The notes: generated by a model not told the origin, from the sequence alone. A stretch of DNA of 13,157 nucleotides from Syntrophomonas sp. UBA5288 (GCA_002408445.1 DHSK01000099.1:898-14054); one strand, 5' to 3'. Shown: positions 1-7,807, numbered from the stretch's first letter. A program made the numbers and translations.

Positions 1-957
1 CGGATGCGTGGATTGAAACTTTTCCAGATAATCTGCCAGGTCCTTAGTCCGGGTTGTCGCATCCCTCACGGATGCGTGGATTGAAACCATCAACGTTATC
101 ATCTACCCAATAATCTCTAACCGTCGCATCCCTCACGGATGCGTGGATTGAAACAGGCAGTCGTGTTTCTAAAAGCAAGGATGTAAGAAAGTCGCATCCC
201 TCACGGATGCGTGGATTGAAACGAGGAAAAGGCCAGCACTGCCTATGGACTGCGAAAGTCGCATCCCTCACGGATGCGTGGATTGAAACCCCTACCGCCT
301 TAACAGTACTGACCGGCAATGTAGTCGCATCCCTCACGGATGCGTGGATTGAAACCACCATATGACCCACCCTTGAAAGTGACGGCCCGTCGTCGCATCC
401 CTCACGGATGCGTGGATTGAAACATGATACGCCCACCAGTCACAACCCAAATAAACCTGTCGCATCCCTCACGGATGCGTGGATTGAAACTTGAATTTTG
501 GCAATAGGTACGGTAATGTGATCGCAGTCGCATCCCTCACGGATGCGTGGATTGAAACTCTCCAACCATAGACAGGAACTACAGCAGTGGCTAGTCGCAT
601 CCCTCACGGATGCGTGGATTGAAACGCTCCTGCCGTACTACCCACAACAGTATCGTAATAGTCGCATCCCTCACGGATGCGTGGATTGAAACCCAATTAT
701 TACAAAAAGCCTACAAAAGGCCTATGGTCGCATCCCTCACGGATGCGTGGATTGAAACTATAAGCCTCCCGTTTTTTACTTTCACTCACCTGGGTCGCAT
801 CCCTCACGGATGCGTGGATTGAAACCGAATTGGCGGGATATGATGGGAGAGATTAAAAAGTCGCACCCTCACAGGTGCGTGGATTGAAACCCATGGGGGA
901 GCGACGTAAGGTGGTACCGATGGCAGGTCGCACCCTCACAGGTGCGTGGATTGAAAC
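1..957 (+). CRISPR. Type I-C CRISPR array, leader end outside the window
   Basis: Direct repeats of 32 nt begin GTCGCATCCC and end GTGGATTGAAAC. The first is partial (1-19); full copies start at 56, 123, 191, 258, 324, 392, 459, 527, 594, 661, 727 and 794. Two 31-nt variants (GTCGCACCCTCACAGG...) start at 860 and 927. The 14 spacers are 34-36 nt and look unrelated to each other. Each repeat folds as GCATCC/GGATGC around CTCAC. The ATTGAAAC 3' end is the usual 5' handle of crRNAs, and the variant copies sit at the right end, so transcription runs left to right and 957 is the trailer. The twelve complete 32-nt copies are identical, which suggests the array was active recently. It converges on the cas operon, an unusual orientation for type I-C, where the array normally follows cas2 on the same strand. 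Confidence 0.98.
860..957 (+). repeat. Trailer-end variant CRISPR repeats (31 nt)
   Basis: The last two repeats (860-890 and 927-957) are identical to each other and differ from the other copies. The stem is GCACC/GGTGC around CTCACA, instead of GCATCC/GGATGC around CTCAC, so both sides of the stem have changed together and base pairing is kept. Trailer repeats often degenerate, but two identical, stem-preserving copies point to an older repeat allele rather than random decay. The degenerate repeats at 7219, 8678 and 8811 share the GCACC/GGTGC stem of this allele. Confidence 0.9.
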
Positions 958-1048
958 TGATAGGATATGTAGCAGTTGTATCCATCGTACACGTAGAAGA
1001 CCCTATTTATGCGCAACCGTAAATCTTAATTTATATCTTCATAACCAT

Positions 1049-1075
1049 AAAAAAGCGCCGCTGAAACGCGGCGTT
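1049..1075 (-). terminator. Intrinsic terminator of the cas operon
   Basis: Read on the minus strand, a GC-only stem (arms at 1068-1073 and 1056-1061, loop GTTTCA) is followed directly by TTTTTT (1049-1054). It lies about 100 bases beyond the cas3 stop and before the array, so it would keep cas transcripts from running antisense into the CRISPR array. There is no T-run on the + side, so it should not terminate the array transcript. Confidence 0.85.
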
Positions 1076-1171
1076 CACTTAAAAATTGAACGAAAATTAC
1101 CCGAACAGCCTACAGTAATGGTAAAAAGGCCTTCCATATACAATTGTGACCCCTTTGCATGAATGGCCTTT

Positions 1172-3325
1172 CTATAATAAGCTTTTCATATATCCGAGAA
1201 ATCCGTCATATTGCCCTGCGGAAAGAGAAGGCAATTCGCTCTCCTTAAGATGGAGTTGCTTTATTATAGAACGACGAATGTTTACGCTCCCGCGCTGTAA
1301 CTCCCTTGTAGAAACAAACGCTCCTGCACGAAACCTTTCTGACAAATCCAGATCCGCAATAACAGTCACCGTGTCATCGGGAATCACACGAAAATCTTTT
1401 GCAACATCGGCAAATGCCTTTTGACGCTCAGATCTGCATATCCCGTCCGACAACCCTCCCATCTCTTTACATTCCATGCTAAAACTCTGGCTCACCGCAT
1501 CGGTTATAGTGAGCTTCGATAAACTGCCGGACTGAATTTGCTTTTTAAATACATTTTTCGGAATATCGAAAGACGGGTTAACTCTAAAACCATCTACCGT
1601 TATAGTAAAGCAGATCAATGTGCCATCGATATATTCGCTATTTCGGCTGATTCGCCCTCCGAGTTGTAAATAACTCGAAAAGGAACGCATTTCGCGAAAG
1701 CCATAATGAAAGGAGAAATTCATTCCGCATTCAACGCAGCTTGTAGCAACCAGTGTCCAATTCGAATCATAGTTAGTTCTAGGATCCAGGCGGCGTTTTA
1801 CCTCCTTGATAATAATTTCTCTATCATTTGGAGTAAGCGCGGTTGATAAATGCAGCACATCATGTCCGCTTTTTTGAAGAGTCATTGCCAAAAAAGCTGC
1901 TGAACGAACGGTATTCAATACTATCAGCCGTGAACCATGATATTGAGTCATGAAGTCTATAAGCGCAGATATATCCTGAAAATGGGGCACATCCTGTACT
2001 CGAACGTTCAGATGAATTCGCCTGATCTCAAATTGTTCCAACTTTAGGGATAAATCCTTTGCCAATAAAGAGTAAACTTTGCAATTGGATATTTTTACAA
2101 AGACAGGGTTCTCCCAAAACTTAAACGATGTTCCCGAACAAAGGCAAAAACGGCATCCCCATTTACCGACTAATTCCATAATCCATCCCCAAGCTGCAGG
2201 CATTAGCTTTATGGGCAAAACCGCGTGGCTTTCGTCAATAATGATTCCGCTGCCGGGTAACTGGTGGAGCTTCCGTAGTTTTGAGGGAAGGTTGCTAGCG
2301 ATGGTTTCAAAAAATTGCACCGCCGTTGTCACTATAATTGGGGCAGTCCAGGTGGAGGCCAGGTGACGAAAATCGGGATTCTCGAAATCCGCTTGATGGT
2401 GGTGCTCCGCAACAATCTCCGCTGGATTTTCTCCGTTAAGGACCAATGCCTTTCGAAGGATATCCACAGTCTGAGAAATAATATTTGTATATGGCAAAAT
2501 AACAAAAATATGACGCAGCCTGTTTTGAACAGCTGATCTCAGCATATGTGCTATGACCGCCGTTGTCTTACCGGTACCAACCGGGCTGTCACAATACTCC
2601 AGCGGTTGTTCGGTGGCCGCATTTCGGCAGCAATCGTAAAATTCGCTGCGTAGTTGATTGCGTTCCGACTGTGGATTATCCACATTTCTCTGCAAATTGA
2701 GAATATAAGCATCCAGCTTTTCCAGACGTTCCTCCCAGCGGGTTTCAGGACGTTGCAATTCTTCTCCGGAAGTATCCGAATAGTCAGCATCTACAAGGCA
2801 GCTCAAAAGGATACGGTATTCCAAAGGAGACAACTTCGGCATGACCTTGTCTAAGTTCTTCTCGTTCACAAGGCCGGTTTCCTGGCTGTGCAAATCAAGA
2901 TACCCTTGAAGATACGCATCGCTATCAGCCATTGTCTCTGTAAAACGAAACGGAGGATAATTGTTTTTTTCTTCATTGATATTGGGAAGTCCCGGATAAT
3001 GATGCGCATAAACAAGTGTTGCGGATGGGTATTCTAAAGCAGAACCAAGTAAATGTTTTACACCTGCATCCCGATGTTCAATGGGAAGATGCATTGATTT
3101 CGTTTTTCCGGTGAGGACATCTTGGTTCTGAATGGCCAGTTTTCCCAAATCATGATAGACCGCTGTCTCTTTTACAATTCTGAGATAGCAGCCCGCTTTC
3201 TCTGTATCAATAAACCGAGCTATTACATTCACATTTTTGCAAGCACGGTCAACTACCCCGGTCACGTGCTCATGGTATGACTGAGGCGGTCGGCCGTTTC
3301 TTGCGCTATGAGCTAGTAGTGTCAT
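1172..3325 (-). CDS. cas3: CRISPR-associated nuclease/helicase Cas3 (type I-C), HD domain at N-terminus
   Basis: This 717-residue protein should unwind and degrade target DNA after Cascade binding. The N-terminal HD nuclease domain (about 1-185) shows H18/H20, H58-D59 (HDLGK), H84, H108-H109 and the trailing LVDADYSD. The superfamily 2 helicase follows: Walker A SPVGTGKTT (247-255), motif II DESH (364-367, where most Cas3 have DEAH), motif III SGTS (397-400) and motif VI QLGGRISRNS (554-563). The ATG overlaps the cas7 stop as ATGA and has no strong ribosome-binding site, so translation is probably coupled to cas7. Cas3 is normally the first gene of a type I-C operon; here it is last. All nuclease and helicase motifs look intact, so interference should be possible. 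Confidence 0.95.
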   Translation of the reverse strand: MTLLAHSARNGRPPQSYHEHVTGVVDRACKNVNVIARFIDTEKAGCYLRIVKETAVYHDLGKLAIQNQDVLTGKTKSMHLPIEHRDAGVKHLLGSALEYPSATLVYAHHYPGLPNINEEKNNYPPFRFTETMADSDAYLQGYLDLHSQETGLVNEKNLDKVMPKLSPLEYRILLSCLVDADYSDTSGEELQRPETRWEERLEKLDAYILNLQRNVDNPQSERNQLRSEFYDCCRNAATEQPLEYCDSPVGTGKTTAVIAHMLRSAVQNRLRHIFVILPYTNIISQTVDILRKALVLNGENPAEIVAEHHHQADFENPDFRHLASTWTAPIIVTTAVQFFETIASNLPSKLRKLHQLPGSGIIIDESHAVLPIKLMPAAWGWIMELVGKWGCRFCLCSGTSFKFWENPVFVKISNCKVYSLLAKDLSLKLEQFEIRRIHLNVRVQDVPHFQDISALIDFMTQYHGSRLIVLNTVRSAAFLAMTLQKSGHDVLHLSTALTPNDREIIIKEVKRRLDPRTNYDSNWTLVATSCVECGMNFSFHYGFREMRSFSSYLQLGGRISRNSEYIDGTLICFTITVDGFRVNPSFDIPKNVFKKQIQSGSLSKLTITDAVSQSFSMECKEMGGLSDGICRSERQKAFADVAKDFRVIPDDTVTVIADLDLSERFRAGAFVSTRELQRGSVNIRRSIIKQLHLKESELPSLSAGQYDGFLGYMKSLL

Positions 3326-4197
3326 AATCTATCCATCAGGTCAACGACAGGGGCTGTTTTCCCATCGAGTTTACCATTGAGCTCTGCAATACTGTTGGAT
3401 AACGCCGCCTCATCGTAGTCTTTCCACGAAGTCGCGGGACCGGTGCCATTGCCGACCCTTACGGGAGTCAGAGCTTCGATGATTTTGAAATCGTTAAACG
3501 TACCGCGGGCGCGGTTGTGTTCGACATAGAATGCGTATCGAATATCGACCTGGGAGCGAATATAGGAAGCAGTTTCTTTATAAGCATGAGGAATCAGGCG
3601 TAGAAGCAGGTCAATATCTTTCTGTGTGCAATGTGTTTTTTGTGCGGCGGTCGCGTTGATAAAAAACGGCATGACGTAAAGACCATATTCTACGATGCGG
3701 AATGCAAGAGGGGCCATACCCTTGCTTTTATCGTCTTCGACCGGGCGCTTTTTTGTTGTGGTTTCTCGCCTGATTTTGATTTGGTCAAGCGAAACACCAA
3801 GCCCGAACTGAACTACACCCGAAGCAATATGTTTATTGTCGCTATCTCCACTTTTTTCTTCCAGTACGGTTGACCCAAATACACGAGCATCCCAATATTT
3901 AGAAAGAAAATCATCGGTTTTCATTGCAAGCAGATCTTTGTTTTTCACTCCGCTTTGTTCGAAAATACCAAAATCCACATCAGGCAATTTAAGCTCAGTA
4001 TGCAATTCCTTCCATAATTCAGATTCCTTATTTGCAACCAAGTCACGTAGTTTGCGCTTGAAGGAAACCGGTGAAATTTCGCCGCGCCCATCCTGTCGGG
4101 TACGAGGGTCACTTTCTCTGTCGGGATCGCCGTTTGGATTGGAATCCTTTACGTCGATTAAAAGCAATCCAGTTCCTCTTTTGATAAAATCATTCAT
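3322..4197 (-). CDS. cas7: Type I-C Cascade backbone protein Cas7 (Csd2 family)
   Basis: Cas7 forms the helical backbone of the type I-C effector along the crRNA spacer. The start near the family signature NPNGDPDRESDPR (from residue 20) and the segment HNRARGTF near the C-terminal third fit Csd2/Cas7c. The product is 291 residues, typical of the family. I chose the ATG at 4195-4197 because AAGGAGG lies 9 bases upstream of it and the family usually begins just before the GLLLIDVKD strand. An upstream in-frame start at 4230 would add 11 residues and place the ribosome-binding site inside the coding region. The chosen start overlaps the cas8c end by 8 bases, indicating an operon with coupled translation. 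Confidence 0.93.
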   Translation of the reverse strand: MNDFIKRGTGLLLIDVKDSNPNGDPDRESDPRTRQDGRGEISPVSFKRKLRDLVANKESELWKELHTELKLPDVDFGIFEQSGVKNKDLLAMKTDDFLSKYWDARVFGSTVLEEKSGDSDNKHIASGVVQFGLGVSLDQIKIRRETTTKKRPVEDDKSKGMAPLAFRIVEYGLYVMPFFINATAAQKTHCTQKDIDLLLRLIPHAYKETASYIRSQVDIRYAFYVEHNRARGTFNDFKIIEALTPVRVGNGTGPATSWKDYDEAALSNSIAELNGKLDGKTAPVVDLMDRL

Positions 4198-4597
4198 TTG
4201 GCTTAGCCTCCTTATCCTCTTTTTTATCATACGGTATTGATGCGAGATATCCTAGCAGTACCTGAGCCTGTTCAGTAGCGTTGAATTGCTCCGGCAAATC
4301 GCCGGCTGCAATTTTCGCGCTGACTTCGCCATACCGTGCAAGAATCCACTTTGCCAGTCCCGCACCTTCGCCAGTTGCAGTGTTTGCCCACGCCAGATAT
4401 ATTTTCATGCGGTCACGCAGGCGGTTTAACCCGTCAACAGGATTTTCAGATGCGATTGCCAACATTTCATTACCCATTAATTGGGTAGGCAAGTGTGCTT
4501 TCTTGTTGCCGCTGTTTCGGACCTGAATGCAGTATTCCTTATGCAATATATCGGAAAGCTGCAAGAATTGTCCGACATTGAATGGGGCTTCCAGCAT
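4190..4597 (-). CDS. cas11c: Internal translation product Cas11c (small subunit) from the cas8c reading frame
   Basis: An ATG at codon 573 of cas8c (4595-4597) is preceded by AAAGGAG (4604-4610) with 6 bases between, a better ribosome-binding site than that of cas8c itself. It would yield a 135-residue protein starting MLEAPFNVGQ and identical to the Cas8c C-terminus. Type I-C systems are known to make the Cascade small subunit by such internal initiation in cas8c, and the predicted size fits that (about 120-135 residues). The ribosome-binding site and frame are seen directly; production of the protein is inferred. Confidence 0.8.
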   Translation of the reverse strand: MLEAPFNVGQFLQLSDILHKEYCIQVRNSGNKKAHLPTQLMGNEMLAIASENPVDGLNRLRDRMKIYLAWANTATGEGAGLAKWILARYGEVSAKIAAGDLPEQFNATEQAQVLLGYLASIPYDKKEDKEAKPNE

Positions 4598-6313
4598 ATA
4601 ATTCTCCTTTCTGACGCCCAAGCGCCACAGCAAAATTGAAATCAGTGAGATAGATAGTGCAACGCGTTTTGCCCGGATATGGGATTCTCCTGTTGGTGGA
4701 AGTGCGTATTTCAGAATTAGCTGACTACCCACATCTTCAAGCATTTGAGCCGTTTTTCCAATGACCCTGCGCATCATGCCGGCAAGAAAACCATTGTCAT
4801 GCAAGATAGAATTTTCCGGCGGCATATAAAGCCGATAGATATCATACAGCGATACTGCGCTTTGCTTCATTGGTTTTGACGAGCCGGAACGCGTATAATT
4901 GATTTTAAGTAGCTGACAAATGTTATTTGGCCCCGGACAAATTGGCTTGTATTTTATAATATTTTTCTTATCCCGTACGCGGATTGCGATATTTGGATGA
5001 TTTTTAGAGGCCTCTGACCATATAAGTAGGTCATTGCGGAACTGCTCGGCGGTCAGCGTATTTTCATAGACCACCTGCTTCCGTCCAGGGTCAAGTGTTT
5101 CCAAAAGAATCAGATTGATTTTGCTTAAAGGATTTTTACGGAGAACAGATTTCATATTCCCCAATACTTGCTGGCACAAAGCATCAAATTGGGTTTCGGT
5201 TTCCTCTCGGAATTCGTCTGCTGATTCGTAATCCGAAGGGTCTCCTAGAACTTGGGCCAGATAAGCATTGTTTAGCGGATCATCCGGCAAATAGGCAAGC
5301 AGCAGATTGGGCTTGTCATGGTTGCTATCGCTCATTGCTCTCCACGATTTGTTTTTCCGTGTTTCGTCGGTCAGAAAAGCAATTGCGTCATTAATTGCCA
5401 TAACCTCGTCCTTACCTGCCTGATAAGCTTTTGTACCGCTCATTTCATAACGTGTTAAGCAGGGTGTATCCGATTTTTTGGAGTATAGATATGTAAGCCC
5501 GAGTAATGGAATGTTGGGATTCGGATACTTGTCCCCTATTGCGGCACATTGTTTTCCCGAAAGAGGGGATACAACGGGATTGGCTTCAGAAGACTTTTCC
5601 CCCTCAGTTTTCCTGTTCAACAGGCTGATTAATGCCTGTTGAGTAGCGGGCGAACCTACCAGGTTAACGAAATTGTCTGTCTCATACACGTCGTAATACG
5701 TCATGCAACTTGCTATATATTTTCCGGTCTTATCATTTAGACTCCCAACAAGTAATTCCTTGATAAAATCGACTTTCGCTTCGTTATCAGAGGACGCAAT
5801 TGTTCTATAAAGAAAATTCACCAATATGTTGTTAAAATCGGCACACCATGCTGCATTCGGAAATACACGAATTAACTGCCTTAACGCTGCCAATTCCGGC
5901 TTTGATGAATCTACTACGTCCGCGAGTTCGTCCAATGACCAGTCGGAAATTTTTATATCCAGACACTCAGAATTAAGGGTATTATAGTTCAATGTTTTTA
6001 AATGGCTGATTTTCTCGGATAGCTTTGCTTTTTTCCAGTCAATATGGTTGATTTTTACGCTTTCCGGCGTTGCGAGCAGCGGCTTTTGAATGCGAATTGC
6101 CGGAAAACTGTTGTGGTTTCCTTTGCTGTGTTTCCACAATGCAGAGGTTTCCTCTTTTTGCAGAAGTCTGGCTTCTTGAGGAGTCCCCTCCTTATCGAGT
6201 TCGATTAGAAGGCAGTAGGTTTTTCCTACATTGTTTACATCTGGGTGAGTTACAGATTGCAACAATCCGTAATGTTCCAATGACTTGCTTAGCTCAAACA
6301 ACTCGTTCAGCAT
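4190..6313 (-). CDS. cas8c: Type I-C Cascade large subunit Cas8c (Csd1 family)
   Basis: The 707-residue protein is recognised as Cas8c/Csd1 by its place between cas5 and cas7 and by its C-terminal end, where LPEQFNATEQAQVLLGYLA matches the usual EEQ-x-LFALGYYHQ-like end of Csd1. The family's role is PAM recognition and Cas3 recruitment. It is longer than many Csd1 proteins (roughly 570-650 residues as I recall). The start ATG overlaps the end of cas5 by 20 bases and is preceded by AAAGGGG. The C-terminal part from residue 573 carries its own ribosome-binding site and start, predicted to give Cas11c. Sequence similarity of Cas8c proteins is low in general, so the call relies partly on context. 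Confidence 0.9.
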   Translation of the reverse strand: MLNELFELSKSLEHYGLLQSVTHPDVNNVGKTYCLLIELDKEGTPQEARLLQKEETSALWKHSKGNHNSFPAIRIQKPLLATPESVKINHIDWKKAKLSEKISHLKTLNYNTLNSECLDIKISDWSLDELADVVDSSKPELAALRQLIRVFPNAAWCADFNNILVNFLYRTIASSDNEAKVDFIKELLVGSLNDKTGKYIASCMTYYDVYETDNFVNLVGSPATQQALISLLNRKTEGEKSSEANPVVSPLSGKQCAAIGDKYPNPNIPLLGLTYLYSKKSDTPCLTRYEMSGTKAYQAGKDEVMAINDAIAFLTDETRKNKSWRAMSDSNHDKPNLLLAYLPDDPLNNAYLAQVLGDPSDYESADEFREETETQFDALCQQVLGNMKSVLRKNPLSKINLILLETLDPGRKQVVYENTLTAEQFRNDLLIWSEASKNHPNIAIRVRDKKNIIKYKPICPGPNNICQLLKINYTRSGSSKPMKQSAVSLYDIYRLYMPPENSILHDNGFLAGMMRRVIGKTAQMLEDVGSQLILKYALPPTGESHIRAKRVALSISLISILLWRLGVRKENYMLEAPFNVGQFLQLSDILHKEYCIQVRNSGNKKAHLPTQLMGNEMLAIASENPVDGLNRLRDRMKIYLAWANTATGEGAGLAKWILARYGEVSAKIAAGDLPEQFNATEQAQVLLGYLASIPYDKKEDKEAKPNE
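4604..4610 (-). promoter_or_regulatory. Internal ribosome-binding site for cas11c
   Basis: AAAGGAG on the minus strand, 6 bases before the in-frame ATG at 4595-4597 inside cas8c. The strength and spacing are unusual for a chance occurrence inside a coding region and decide the predicted small-subunit start. Confidence 0.75.
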
Positions 6314-6908
6314 AAAACATCACGCCCCTTTCGATTACGACGTCTTGCTCGAATTGCGGGGCAACCTTTCCCTCAGTTGGGCGAGTATACATTGTACTGA
6401 GTATGGATGGAATCGTTGCATTTATGGATTTATCTGCTAATGTAGTGTCGCGAACAGGGCCGAAATAGGTTGGAACAAATTCTTTCCAACCGAGGAAAGG
6501 TGTTGTGTGAAATTGACCCATCGAGAGTCGACGTATAAATACTTCCTGTAACTGATGCTGTGGATTTTGCCCGCTGCGCGGCGGAGAATACGCCAAAATT
6601 ACCCCATATGCCTTATAACAGACATTTTCAAGCACAGTCGCGAACAATTGAAAGTTGACCGTTCCACTTTTTCTCATAGGGCCACCGTAGTTAGTCGAAT
6701 ATTTATGGAAAACAACCGGTGAACAAATCTCTATACGCTGGGGTTCAAAATATGCGGTCTTTGACAAAACCACACACTCAAAAATACTTTTTAAGGCGGA
6801 TTTGGTCGGGACTGGATAAGACACCGGGGATGATCCGGTGTCTGGTCTTGTAAACATCGCCGCTGGACCCGCTATTTCAAACGAAACGGGATAAGCTTTT
6901 TCAATCAT
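6294..6908 (-). CDS. cas5: Type I-C Cas5 (Cas5c/Cas5d), possibly lacking two processing residues
   Basis: This 204-residue RAMP protein is the first gene of the operon. In type I-C systems Cas5 both caps the crRNA 5' handle and cleaves pre-crRNA, as no Cas6 is present. The N-terminal strand PVSFEIAGPAAMFTRPDTG and the following VSYPVPTKSALKSIFE (about 29-44) match the SYSVPTYQALKG region of known Cas5d proteins. When aligned to the Bacillus halodurans protein from memory, its Tyr46 falls on V47 and its Lys116 on Q117, while His117 is kept as H118. The protein is also shorter than usual (about 220-240). The ATG at 6908 has AAGGAGGTGG just upstream. It overlaps cas8c by 20 bases. Confidence 0.92.
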   Translation of the reverse strand: MIEKAYPVSFEIAGPAAMFTRPDTGSSPVSYPVPTKSALKSIFECVVLSKTAYFEPQRIEICSPVVFHKYSTNYGGPMRKSGTVNFQLFATVLENVCYKAYGVILAYSPPRSGQNPQHQLQEVFIRRLSMGQFHTTPFLGWKEFVPTYFGPVRDTTLADKSINATIPSILSTMYTRPTEGKVAPQFEQDVVIERGVMFYAERVV

Positions 6909-6989
6909 GTTGCCACCTCCTTTTTAGTAACTTAATTAGAATCCCCGAAAATATACAATTCTTTCATGTGCCAATAATTATTAAGTAAT

Positions 6990-7144
6990 GCATGCTTTGT
7001 AATATTGTGCATATGTTAAAGATATCAATGATGACATAATTTGTCAAGTTATTTGAGTTGTGTTTTTTTTATATTTATGCTACCATTCCATACGTCAGGC
7101 AAACTTAATGTTCCTGTGGGTTGAAACAGTAAAGCATGCTTTGT
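6990..7144. repeat. Short direct repeat GCATGCTTTGT flanking the cas promoter
   Basis: The 11-base word GCATGCTTTGT occurs at 6990-7000 (in the cas leader) and again at 7134-7144 (upstream of the promoter). It could be a paired regulator-binding site or a footprint of an old insertion; nothing decides between these. Between the copies, 7115-7127 (ending TTGAAAC) also resembles the 3' half of a CRISPR repeat, weakly. Confidence 0.35.
7019..7047 (-). promoter_or_regulatory. Candidate sigma-A promoter of the cas operon
   Basis: On the minus strand there is a perfect -35 TTGACA (7042-7047), a 17-base spacer, and -10 TATCTT (7019-7024) preceded by TGA, an extended -10. The predicted start near 7012 gives a leader of about 100 nt before cas5. 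The leader is AT-rich and holds small palindromes such as GCATGC, but I see no known riboswitch. Confidence 0.65.
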
Positions 7145-7156
7145 TAGGAAAATTCG

Positions 7157-7199
7157 GCAGCAGAAGCTAAGTAGTATTTGTCTTCTGCTGCTATTTTTC
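7157..7199 (+). terminator. Terminator-like hairpin without an upstream gene
   Basis: A perfect 10-base inverted repeat (GCAGCAGAAG at 7157-7166, CTTCTGCTGC at 7182-7191) with a 15-base loop is followed by TATTTTTC. It would work on the + strand, yet no + strand gene precedes it, so it may be a leftover from a lost gene or an insulator ahead of the pseudogene. Confidence 0.5.
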
Positions 7200-7218
7200 T
7201 ATGGATATGAAGAGAAAA

Positions 7219-7250
7219 GTCGCACATTCACGGGTGCGTGAAGTGAAATA
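7219..7250 (+). repeat. Lone degenerate type I-C CRISPR repeat
   Basis: The sequence starts GTCGCACATTCACGGGTGCG and ends AGTGAAATA. It keeps the GCAC...GTGC stem and overall length of the I-C repeat, with several substitutions in the 3' half. It stands alone directly before the acyl-CoA dehydrogenase fragment, more than 6 kb from the main array and 1.3 kb from the fossil array at 8490-8842. Confidence 0.8.
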
Positions 7251-7260
7251 GTAACATGAA

Positions 7261-7723
7261 AGCAGCCCAGGCACAGTTGGTTCTGGTCATTACTCTGTTA
7301 ACAAAACTTATTTTGCTTTTGATGTCCGTCACCACGATCAAGATGCGGAAAAGCGGGCCCAGGCCAATGATTTAATCGAAGTCACCACGCCCTTGTGCAA
7401 GGCCTATCCTTCGGATGAAGCCTGGTGGTTAATTGGTCAAGCGATAAAGGTCTACGGTGGCTATGGTTATTGTGAAAAATATCCGGTGGTCCAAATCGCC
7501 TGGGATGTTAAAATTTATTCCATATGGGAAAGAACCAATTTTATTCAATCTTTTAGATCTGGTGGGACGGAAAATGACCATGAAGAAAGGTTCGGTTTCC
7601 GCCCACTTCATGCAAGATATGCAGGCATTTTACGAAGACAACAAAAATAACCAGGAGTTTACGAGGGCATTCGCCAATCTAGGTAAGGACTGGTTGCTTT
7701 TGGTAAAGTTTAAAAAGCCATAA
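7261..7723 (+). pseudogene. Internal fragment of an acyl-CoA dehydrogenase gene, frameshifted
   Basis: Frame 1 from about 7261 reads GSGHYSVNKTYFAF, DVRHHDQDAEKRAQANDL and VYGGYGYCEKYPV, then DVKIYSIWERTNFIQ, the typical C-terminal region of acyl-CoA dehydrogenases (flavoenzymes of beta-oxidation). At 7551-7554 a run of four T shifts the frame; the family continues in frame 2 as LDLVGRKMTMKKG and FMQDMQAFYEDNK up to a stop at 7723. Removing one T restores a continuous match. The N-terminal two thirds and the family's C-terminal tail are missing, and stops TAG TAA lie just upstream at 7249-7254. It is therefore a fragment that cannot make a working enzyme, probably left by deletion or recombination. 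Confidence 0.88.
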
Positions 7724-7807
7724 TGGAGTATACTTCCGCTAAAGCTTTTGGCATGATCTCTCTTTACTCCACCGTATCCTGATAGCCTTATCTCAGCTTT
7801 ATAGTTG

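Noticed and set aside
44..436. 130-codon minus-strand open frame with repeated FNPRIREGCD
   Set aside because: It is the CRISPR repeat translated antisense; the periodic peptide follows repeat spacing and alternates frames, with no ribosome-binding site.
854..882. Antisense terminator-like structure formed by the trailer repeat and an A-run in the preceding spacer
   Set aside because: Stem with a T-run on the minus strand is real, but the A-run belongs to a spacer and the cas terminator at 1049-1075 already stops transcription; likely chance.
610..1162. Plus-strand open frames with repeated SLTDAWIET
   Set aside because: These are read-through of CRISPR repeats and the trailer; no start signal and no protein family.
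2261..2272. Loss of helicase function in Cas3 because motif II is DESH rather than DEAH
   Set aside because: The metal-binding D and E and the H are kept and the variable third position tolerates change in superfamily 2 helicases; all other motifs are intact.
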